DNA from: Tieghemiomyces parasiticus
Taxonomy: Eukaryota; Kickxellomycota; Dimargaritomycetes; Dimargaritales; Dimargaritaceae
NCBI GenBank assembly: GCA_027575765.1
Contig: JANBPT010001030.1
Span: 1 to 16,133 of the forward strand
Length of the DNA stretch: 16,133 nt
Reading direction: 5' to 3'
The stretch's first letter is position 1; each line of letters starts with the position of its first letter. Position numbers and translations under genes: made by a program. The notes beneath the pieces were generated by a model, which was given only the letters and a program-made list of their open reading frames with translations, did no database searches and was not told where the DNA came from. This document shows positions 1 through 6,926 of the stretch, piece by piece.

Positions 1-494
1 TCACTTTCTTTCACTTTCTTCTCTACCTTTTCAAGAATAAAGTTCCCCATCAAAGAACTTGTTGCTTGATCATTACAAGTTCAAAGTTTTACTGTCTTCT
101 TTAACAGATGCCCCTGGCATGACCTGGCTCTAACCCTTGCCCTGGTTAGCTTATTTACTATCCTCTGGCATAGATAAGACCTGGCCTCCTCAACTTCACT
201 AACTACCTTCTTAACATGAAACCACAATAGTTACCACTCATCTCTTGGGCCACCCATGGTCCCCTTGTACCATATCCTCCCTGACCCCTGGCACCACAGC
301 AGCAAAGCCTGGGCATGCATAACAACCAACCTAGAACCTTAGAGGGCCATATGATGAGGGAGTAATACATCATATGGGCCAAGATCTAATGTAGGTGTAG
401 TATGCATTCATCCTTCCCTGACATTTCCTGGATATCTATATTTGGTAGAGCTCACTTCCATGGCTCAGTGAGCTACATTGACTTGCAGTATTGC

Positions 495-627
495 TGTGGT
501 GATTGGGAACCACCACATTAGATCATCCCAGGGTAAAGTCCAAGTCTACTATTTCACAACCACAAATTCTGTGATAGTAGAATAGCCTTTTGGTTATGGT
601 ATTAGACTTGGGCCTAATATCAACACA
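495..627 (+). mobile_element. 133-bp MITE-like element with 5-bp target duplication
   Basis: This short non-coding insertion is flanked by ATTGC at 490-494 and 628-632. The mirror arm at 14045-14049 has the site once and uninterrupted, so the insertion boundaries are seen directly. The termini are near-inverted: TGTGGTGAT at the start and the complement of TGTGTTGAT at the end (8 of 9). The first 23 bases form a hairpin, TGTGGTG and CACCACA around a 9-nt loop. A second internal stem pairs CTACTAT with ATAGTAG. There is no coding capacity, so it needs enzymes from elsewhere. I cannot assign a superfamily. Confidence 0.82.
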
Positions 628-893
628 ATTGCCAAACTCATAGAATGGTCTAGGCAAATAATCATTATGTTGATTGGCCATTGGGTACTTTAGCCAACAC
701 ATAGAAAAGTACATATGCATTGGAGGCAACAACTGTGACCAGTCTACCACTTGAAAGGACGCTGCTCTTACTGCCATTCCAGACAATGGAGAATATAATG
801 GTGGCAAACTTACTAGTGCAAGTGATTGACCAATCAGAGTGCACTGTTTAATATTTCTAAAACCTTAGGACAATGGTTGTCCCAAATCTGCCA

Positions 894-1010
894 GTTGCGG
901 CCATCTGTTGACGTGAAGCACCGTATCCCGTTAGATCTGCGAAGTTAAGGGCCAATCAGCCGATTGAGTACTAAGGTGGGTGACCACTTGGGAATAGTCG
1001 GTACCGCAAC
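894..1010 (+). rRNA. 5S ribosomal RNA gene
   Basis: This is a 117-nt RNA polymerase III gene for the 5S component of the large ribosomal subunit. The ends form a perfect 7-bp terminal helix (GTTGCGG at 894-900 with CCGCAAC at 1004-1010). The interior has familiar 5S blocks: a loop-A-like GGCCATCTG, the ATCCCGTTAGATCTGCGAAG block containing the internal promoter, GTTAAGG, and GAGTACTAAGGTGGGTGACC followed by TGGGAATA. A T-run (1011-1015, then more T) directly follows and fits Pol III termination. It stands alone rather than in a tandem array, as is common in fungi. It keeps CpG dinucleotides while its flanks have almost none. Whether it is transcribed cannot be judged from sequence. Confidence 0.93.
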
Positions 1011-1649
1011 TTTTTCTTTTTTCCAGATGTCAACCAACTCCAATTGGGACTAGTAATGATATGCCATTATTACAACCTGGATATACTGGCTAGCTATATC
1101 CCAGAAGCATTGTGTGGAAATAATTCTCCAAGTGTAGAGATATTTAAGCTTCAACTATATCTTTTGTAGAGGTAATACCCAAGTGGCAAAGGTATTGGGA
1201 TTACCTGCAGTTAAGGCCACTTCATCCAGGGTATAATTGGAAAGGTTGAGATGACCAGAACAACAATATCTCAAGGATATAACCTCAAGAACAATAGGAC
1301 AACCATCCAAGTGTCTCTGGGAGGTCAGGCTCATGTCTCTTTGACCATAGAGGTAATCTAACCTAAAGTGCTACTACCAGGGTAGGCTCAGGACAGCCAG
1401 TGTGGCAATCTATGCAAGATTTCCCATGCCATACAGCAGGACCCCTATACATGGGTGGGTAGTGGTGGACACCTTGCAGATATCATTCCTGCAAGTGGCA
1501 AGGTTATTCTATCAACACAAGGCATACTGGCAGGTATATCAAGTGGTAAAGAACCTTCAAGAGACCTAAGAAAGTGAGGGCTCCACAATTGCAAAGCATA
1601 GATAGGAAAAAGCTATAAGGCATAGGTTGACAAAATTAGATAGTTGGTT

Positions 1650-2470
1650 TTTTTTTAATGATACTAGGTGCCTTGAGGCAAGGCAGGGAAAACACTCCCC
1701 AAACCACTAGGTGTAATAGGTTCCACCTTAAATATAAAACTAAAATGATGCTGCACTGAGGTGCCCTCAGGTCGCCCTGGCTCATGGGTATGGCTAGCAA
1801 CCTGGTAGATGAAACAGAATAAATTGAAAAGTACAAAACACATTGAATCAAAAAGTATGAAATCCCATCCATGGGAAACTTGGGATACTATTGGCCAAGG
1901 GTTTGGAGGGCTGTCTTGTGCCTGTGGATTGGCCTCTATGCCTCCCCTAGCAGATTACTGGCCTTCTACTGTGACCTAAAGGTTGTTGCCTTATACAAGG
2001 GACCCTTTAGTTCTCTTCAGGAGGGCACAATATATTACAACTCCACTATTGTGTGGAGACCCAACATAGTTTGGTCTCTTGAGGGTTCCTGAGGGGACCA
2101 TGTATAAGGCTACAACTCTTCCAGCCTTGGAAAAAGGACGGGAGCCACCAGAAGGAAGCTAATAGGCTAACCCAAGGCATGGGGAGATCAGTAAGCAATC
2201 TACCAAACCGCCCACCAATAGTATCCCTAATTTCCCATGACTTGGGTTTCATACTTTTCAATTTTACTTGTTTCAGACTTTTGGATTTTATTTGTTTCAT
2301 CTCTCAGGTCGGCAGGAAAATGCCCACCAGCAAGAACAGCCAAAGCAACCGGAGAACCATTAATTATGTTTTCAAATTCTTCTATTGTATTTAAGGCCAA
2401 ACCAACTGCACCTAATGGTTTGGGGAGTGTTTTCCCTACCCTGCCTTGGGGTACCTAGTTCTTATTAAAA
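1650..2470. repeat. Fold-back repeat with two imperfect arms of about 400 bp
   Basis: The segment is an imperfect palindrome. The left end (ACTAGGTGCCTTGAGGCAAG, then GGGAAAACACTCCCCAAACC, within about 1662-1712) reappears as its reverse complement at about 2405-2460. The next blocks also mirror: CCCATCCATGGGAA near 1863 with TTTCCCATGACTTGGG near 2231, and TTATACAAGGGACCC near 1990 with GGGGACCATGTATAA near 2092. The centre is near 2050, at a small hairpin (TCCAC...GTGGA, 2042-2057). The left half belongs to the large inverted repeat and the right half does not. The best-matching stretches look like fold-back or MITE-type inverted repeats. Longer open frames here are by-products of the palindrome. 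Confidence 0.65.
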
Positions 2471-2496
2471 TCAGGTTTATTCATCTCTTCTTCACT

Positions 2497-2500
2497 ATCG
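2497..2500. other. Target-site duplication, left copy, solo LTR
   Basis: The tetramer ATCG directly precedes the LTR start and is repeated exactly at 2831-2834 directly after the LTR end. It sets the family's target duplication at 4 bp. Confidence 0.8.
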
Positions 2501-2830
2501 TGTTGTGGATCGTCGTCCACAACTCAATCACCTCCAATACCTAAGATTAAGCCAGCCTTTATCACTACCTGATAAAGGCTGGAAGAGGCTTCATCATCAA
2601 CGATTAAGGCGTCATTGCCAATATTCCTTCCATATTTAATATCTTGTGTCTGCCCTGAATAAATAAACTTTAGACTCATTTCTGACCGTTTTCTTTAGCG
2701 CCGTCTGCGCTCGACTTACTCTGTATCTTTTGCGCCGACTGCGCCGTTCCCCCTGACTGACAGCAAGAGTTGGCCGACTGCCACTCTTCTGCCCTTGACT
2801 TTGGCCGCCTAACCGCCCAATGTCGCGACA
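2501..2830 (+). mobile_element. Solo LTR of the window's Ty3/gypsy family
   Basis: This 330-bp sequence matches along its whole length the reverse complement of the LTRs at 6583-6914 and 11345-11676. It begins TGTTGTGGATCGTCG and ends GCGACA. It is flanked by a perfect 4-bp direct repeat, ATCG, at 2497-2500 and 2831-2834, which marks it as a true insertion reduced to one LTR by LTR-LTR recombination. It keeps the perfect 13-bp inverted repeat (2552-2582) and an AATAAATAAA motif near 2657. It also keeps the open frame for the C-terminal Pol tail through about residue 40. It lies 9 bp upstream of tRNA-Gln and points in the same direction. By my count it keeps 17 CpG. Confidence 0.93.
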
Positions 2831-2839
2831 ATCGTTGCC

Positions 2840-2912
2840 GGTTCCATAGTGTAGTTGGTTATCACTCGGGATTCTGATTCCCGCGACCCGAGTTCGAGTC
2901 TCGGTGGGACCT
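2840..2912 (+). tRNA. tRNA-Gln (anticodon CTG)
   Basis: This is a complete cloverleaf of 72 nt plus discriminator T2912. The acceptor stem pairs GGTTCCA with TGGGACC, with one G-T pair. The anticodon stem is CGGGA/TCCCG around TTCTGAT, giving CTG, which reads CAG. The T arm is CCGAG-TTCGAGT-CTCGG. No intron is needed and CCA is not encoded, as in eukaryotes. A short T-run (2915-2918) follows as a Pol III terminator. The solo LTR ends 9 bp upstream, so its edge sits about where Pol III would initiate. Confidence 0.93.
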
Positions 2913-3674
2913 AATTTTATTGTTGGAGGAGGTTTCTATTGTAATAGTGATTGGATTCTTTATGTTTGCATTAACTGCCAGATGTTGAACTGGTATTGTT
3001 GATTATTTTTCCAAATATTTTGGCTACAAAATGCCTTCTTCACTTTTTGTCACCAACCACCTCTACCACATGATAGAACAGGCAGTGTGGTAGGGCTAAT
3101 ATCATGGGGGGTTAATAGTAGAATAAAGGATGTAGGCCACAGAGGCTTTATTTGAGTCTTAAAAGTATATATTCTAGTGAGGCATTATCTGCAGTCTTTA
3201 TACCTGGTGGTTGAGACTGGAGTAGGTCAAGTGGCCAGTAGAGGATCTGAAGGAAAGTGTGCCTTGTGAGTCATTAGCAGGAGTGGGATTAGCTTAGTAA
3301 GGTAGGGGGGAATGATTGTGCATAATGTAAAAGAAATGGATGGCTAGACATTGATGCATGAACATGATGTAGGAAGCTGCTTCCTTGCAGTGCATAGTAA
3401 TACTTTGGAAGGTTTGGTGATGGTGTTCCTTTTAGGCATGACACATAGCCAGGGGGTTTGCCATTCTGCTATTTACTTCTAGATAGATTTCAGTGGTATA
3501 CTACAATATACCACTCTGCCTTGTATTGTCTTATGGGCTTAACAATTGTTATTAACCTAGCAACTAACTGTCACTGCCCTGGCCTAGGTACAAATTTATC
3601 CTATTCCTACTCCTGGCTAACTACCTCCCTTCAATGCTACCATAGTATGGTACCTGCCATTGCTATAGCCCTAG
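2913..3674. other. Non-coding, CpG-free interval
   Basis: I see no gene, RNA or clear repeat here. The few open frames (for example 3458-3682) are short and have no recognisable motif. I found no CpG dinucleotide in the interval. It is probably decayed repeat or methylated intergenic DNA. Confidence 0.6.
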
Positions 3675-3812
3675 TGAGCTGAAGTTGGGTCCAGGGCCAA
3701 CCCCATTCCAAAACAAAGCAATTTTTACTATCAATGAATTTATGATTTTGATATTGCAGACTTTTGGGCTCAACCTTAGGATATCCTCAACACCTCTACC
3801 CTCCATTGTGCT
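3675..3812 (-). mobile_element. Degraded relative of the 133-bp MITE-like family
   Basis: The order of blocks matches the family on the minus strand: a TGAGCTG terminus, the GGCC block, ACTATCAATGAATTTATG, GCAGACTTTTGGGC and AGGATATCC. The distal end, where the hairpin terminus should be, is too changed to place exactly, and I found no target duplication. It is an old, diverged copy. Confidence 0.5.
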
Positions 3813-4159
3813 ATAATAGACTTTGGATGCCTTTTCAAGCAAATGGGATACAGAGTGGGAGAGAATTAGATATTAAGATTGCTTCCAGCCCTCTAGGAAA
3901 ATGATGGTGGAGGATGAGAAAGGTGACATAGGATTGAAAGATTTGGGGTGGATATGGAGTGGATCCCACTGTATCCCTTTTATAGTGAATTCCCATAATT
4001 CCCAGGTTAGCCCCAGAGCCTGCATTGGGTGGCCCTAGGAGTGGGATATGGGGTAAGGCCCCCTACTCTCCCCCCACTCTTGTACACCCCCTTCCCCATT
4101 GCAACAAGGCAATCCTGTTGACCCAGGATTGCCCACCATTACATTAGTTGCATGCCTGC

Positions 4160-4292
4160 TATGGTGATTGGGAACCACCACATAAGGCTATCCCAAGGTA
4201 AAGTCCAAGTCTACTATTTCAGAACCATAAATTCTGTGATAGTAGAATAGACTTTTAGGTATGGCATTAGACTTCATCTTAATATCAGCACA
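4160..4292 (+). mobile_element. 133-bp MITE-like element, second full copy
   Basis: This copy is exactly as long as the one at 495-627 and closely similar throughout. It starts TATGGTGATTGGGAACC and ends ATATCAGCACA. Its flanks CCTGC (4155-4159) and CTTGC (4293-4297) differ by one base, consistent with an aged 5-bp target duplication. The terminal hairpin has one mismatch. The internal CTACTAT/ATAGTAG stem is kept. No coding capacity. Confidence 0.78.
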
Positions 4293-4565
4293 CTTGCAAC
4301 TATGGTGCCTTGGAATTACAACTGGCCTTGATCCATCTGCATGCCTAGATCAGCCAACTGGAGGCCCTGCTGTATAGTGGCCATTGTCACTTATGCCTCT
4401 ACTTCTCAGCTCCCAGTTTCAGTTTGCAATATCCCACCACCATTGGCCTTTGCAACTACAACAACAAGCTAGCCATTATTTCAGTGTGGATATTGTATAT
4501 TTTGGGAATTGTCTAATGTAAACCAGGCATTAATTACACTGTACCCTGTACCCCTACAGTTGGGG

Positions 4566-4697
4566 TGTGCTGATATTAGGCCCAAGTCTAGTACCATGCC
4601 AAAAGGCAATTATACTATCAAAGAATTTATGGTTCTGAATTAGTAGACTTGGACTGTACCTCAGGATAATCTAATATGGCGGTTCCCAATCACCACA
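4566..4697 (-). mobile_element. 132-bp MITE-like element, inverted copy
   Basis: This is the same family in opposite orientation, 273 bp from the copy at 4160-4292. On the minus strand it starts TGTGGTGATTGGGAACC and ends ATATCAGCACA. The flanks (TGGGG and ATGAT) do not match, so the target duplication is lost or the copy arose by rearrangement. It contains one of only two CpGs seen between 2913 and 6318 (4680-4681). Confidence 0.72.
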
Positions 4698-5374
4698 ATG
4701 ATAGATAAATAAGTCAATTCATTGTAAAACTCTTTTCAACCTGACTTGGCACTGTCACTGTTGCAATTAAGCCTACTGAGCCAAAGGCAATGGGCCAATG
4801 TTCCTACAGCTAATTGTGAAAAAGACAGTTTGTGGTACCCATTAAACTGAGCATCCTGCCACATCCACCAATCACCCCATTTCTATGCAGCACTCACACA
4901 GTGGACACCTCAACTGCAGGAACTTCCAAGCCACCATAAAGCACTAATGTCATGCTTAATACAGTAGTAAGAGTTTTTTTACACTAGGGTAGCCCATCCT
5001 TACTTAATTATGCCCATAGGCTACACCCAGCCCATGGTAACCACTGTCCTGGCCAGCCTTCCTTACCTACATTTGGCTCTACTACTCACTATTCCTCTAC
5101 TTCTGTTCTATCCCAAATCCAGCAACTTGGCCACTATTTAGTTGCTGGTGCATTCTTAGGCTTTACTCAATTGTATTAAATGTCCCAATTTGGTGCTGAT
5201 CAAAGACTACCAATTACTGCAAATAGCCCCACATCCTTCTTTCACATACACAGCACTAACTACTCCCCCTACACATAAACAAACTACCCACAAACCACAA
5301 CCAGGTATAACAGGTGCACTGCTATTTCCTTTGGATGGCTACTGGCAGGCAGATCAGGGCCTGTATACCATACT
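4698..5374. other. Non-coding interval without recognisable features
   Basis: No gene, RNA or well-supported repeat is visible. A short frame near 5190-5417 is rich in Pro, Thr and His, with no domain. I found no CpG dinucleotide here. Confidence 0.55.
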
Positions 5375-6150
5375 ACCTCCTAATACCTTAGAGTGCAGTT
5401 TGCAGAGGGGAATGTAATCATACAGCCCAAGGTCTAATGCAGTTGGAGTGCTGATGTATCCTTCCCTTGAAAGCCTGCCTGGGTATCTGGGGTTGCCACT
5501 GCTCAGTCCCATGGCACAGTGATTTACATTGTCATATATTGTCACAAAGCAAAAAGGATGTGCATGCTAATGAATCACTTTTGAATTAGAGAGTTCTATA
5601 TATATATATGAGTGTGTGTAGTGCCAATGCACAGTGTTCCAACATCTGGTAGCAGCAGACACTGATAAAACCATTATAGCAACCTTTTTTATTGTGGTAT
5701 TAATCAAAACTGTCTTTATCAAAAGCGTCCAAAAATTCTTTGTTGAGTACCCTGAGCTATATATAAAATGATAAAGAACCCATCAAATAAAGGAGAATCA
5801 GAGATGAAAAGAAAAGTTCTTGTACCACTTACACCAAAAAACACCATTTTTGCTAATCCAACAATGATCAAGCCTACCACTGTGTTTCCCCTTGCCACAA
5901 CCCACAAGAGCAAGCTCTGTTCTACATCTCAACCATCTGCACAGGAAAGTGTTGTTGCCAGAGACACCAAAGAGCCTGGTGTGGAGTCATTGGACAGAGC
6001 CAACACAACATGTGTGTGTGTGTATCACATACTAAACCTGTAAGACAGTCTACCACTTGAAAGGGTACTGCTCTTGCAATCTTTCAAGACAATGGTGTAA
6101 ATCAAGGTGCAAAACTAATGGGAGAAACACAAGGACCAATCAGAGCAAGT
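5375..6150 (+). repeat. Broken third copy of the inverted-repeat unit
   Basis: About 5378-5545 matches left-arm bases about 330-480 (ACCTTAGAG, TCTAATG, TATCCTTCCCT, CAGTGATTTACATTG). About 6044-6150 matches 740-850 (CAGTCTACCACTTGAAAGG, CAAGACAATGG, GACCAATCAGAG). The approximately 500 bp between them does not match the arm. The copy stops short of a 5S gene. This shows that the outer part of the arm is a dispersed repeat in its own right, separable from the 5S gene. Confidence 0.65.
5597..5620. repeat. TA-rich microsatellite followed by a short TG run
   Basis: An alternating TA tract followed by GAGTGTGTGTAG lies in the unmatched insert of the third repeat copy. A second alternating TG run is at about 6011-6022. 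These are simple repeats. Confidence 0.6.
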
Positions 6151-6420
6151 TATTAACTTTTTATGCAACATGAAAGTCTGTTTACTTAAAATCTAATTAG
6201 ATTGGTAGATGACCCATTAAACATAGTTATCTGACTATATGGACATGATAAAGGCCTCATCTGGAAACAAATACCATTGTGATGCTAACTGAGATTAAAG
6301 CTAATTTAAAGGGTAGAGCGTGCAGTGCTATGGTGGTTGCTTAGTTGCAAGTCACTAACCAAGGGTAAGGTGTGTGGACCATGTAAGTGGCTAAGCATCC
6401 TACATACTAAGCCATGCAAT
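6151..6420. other. Non-coding interval before the tRNA-Thr locus
   Basis: No feature is recognised here. CpG is absent until 6319-6320. From about 6440 onward CpG reappears (GTCGTAC, TTCCGGG, CCACGGG), marking the start of the CpG-retaining zone around the tRNA gene. Confidence 0.5.
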
Positions 6421-6499
6421 GGGCTTGGTACTTGGCAGAGTCGTACATTCCGGGCAGGGTGATGTCCACGGGAAAGGGGAGCCTGAGGTGAAAAAATGA

Positions 6500-6571
6500 T
6501 GCCCACTGGCGGATTCGAACCACCGATCTTCTGTTTACGAGACAGACGCTCTACCACTGAGCCAAGCAGGC
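6500..6571 (-). tRNA. tRNA-Thr (anticodon CGT)
   Basis: This is a complete 72-nt cloverleaf on the minus strand. The acceptor stem pairs GCCTGCT with AGTGGGC, including two wobble pairs, and the discriminator is A (6500). The D arm has GCTC/GAGC. The anticodon stem is TCTGT/ACAGA around CTCGTAA, giving CGT, which reads ACG. The T arm is GGTGG-TTCGAAT-CCGCC. A run of six T on the minus strand (6491-6496) follows closely as terminator. No intron and no encoded CCA. The retrotransposon's 3' LTR ends 11 bp upstream of the mature 5' end. Confidence 0.93.
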
Positions 6572-6582
6572 TACTGTGTCGC

Positions 6583-6914
6583 TGTTGCGGTATCGGGCGA
6601 ATAGGCGCCCAAAATCAAGGACATAAGAGTGGCAGTCGGCCAACTCTGGCTGTCAGTCAGGGGGAACGGCGCAGTCGGCGCGAAAGATATCAAGTAAGTC
6701 AAGCGCAGACGGCGCTATAGAAAACGGTCGGAAAACGAGTCTGAAGTTTATTTAGTTAGGGCAGGCGCGAGATATTAAATAGGAAAGGAAAAATCGGCGA
6801 TGACGCCTTAATCGTTGATGACGAAGCCTCTTCCAGCCTTTATCAGGTCGTGATAAAGGCTGGCCTAATCTTAGGTATCGGAGGTGATTGAGTTGTGGAC
6901 GACGATCCACAACA
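6583..6914 (-). repeat. 3' LTR, tRNA-proximal
   Basis: This 332-bp LTR is adjacent to the polypurine tract on one side and 11 bp from tRNA-Thr on the other. Aligned to the LTR at 11345-11676 without gaps, it differs at 16 positions. At 14 of them it has CG where the other has TG or CA. By my count it keeps 27 CpG. It contains a perfect 13-bp inverted repeat with a 5-nt spacer (6833-6863) and an 8-bp one near its U3 tip (GTTGTGGA/TCCACAAC). The final part of the pol frame lies in it, down to the stop at 6752. Confidence 0.95.
6833..6863. repeat. Perfect 13-bp inverted repeat inside the LTR
   Basis: CCAGCCTTTATCA and TGATAAAGGCTGG face each other across a 5-nt spacer (GGTCG). The same perfect arms occur at 11595-11625 and, with spacer CTACC, in the solo LTR at 2552-2582. 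It could be a protein-binding palindrome or an RNA hairpin in U3/R. It also lies inside the open frame for the Pol C-terminus. Confidence 0.85.
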
Positions 6915-6926
6915 TCCTCCTCCTCC
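6915..6926 (-). other. Polypurine tract
   Basis: On the minus strand GGAGGAGGAGGA sits directly against the start of the 3' LTR (TGTTGTGG). This is the expected place and composition for the plus-strand primer of reverse transcription. It is also translated, encoding part of an acidic Glu run in the Pol tail. Confidence 0.88.

Larger units (their letters stand above)
65..2055 (+). repeat. Left arm of a large imperfect inverted repeat
   Basis: This segment is repeated in inverted orientation at about 12640-14490. Anchors I matched by eye: 81-110 with 14441-14470; the 5S gene 894-1010 with 13667-13783; 1501-1600 with about 13080-13165; 1655-1700 with about 12975-13020; 1851-2050 with about 12645-12838. 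In the best-matching parts there are only about four differences per 100 bases. The left arm is longer by about 138 bp, which is explained by a 133-bp insertion plus its 5-bp target duplication at 490-632. The outer end fades between 60 and 85. No coding frame is credible inside the arm. It could be two copies of one large dispersed repeat, or a segmental inverted duplication. Confidence 0.85.

Noticed and set aside
1..32. Pyrimidine-rich start with two TCACTTTCTT units as a possible satellite or splice tract
   Set aside because: Only two units are visible at the window edge and nothing downstream supports an intron or array.
4160..4697. A single 538-bp transposon with inverted terminal repeats of about 133 bp
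   Set aside because: Each end is a complete unit of 132-133 bp that also exists alone at 495-627 with a clear target duplication, so two neighbouring insertions is the simpler reading.
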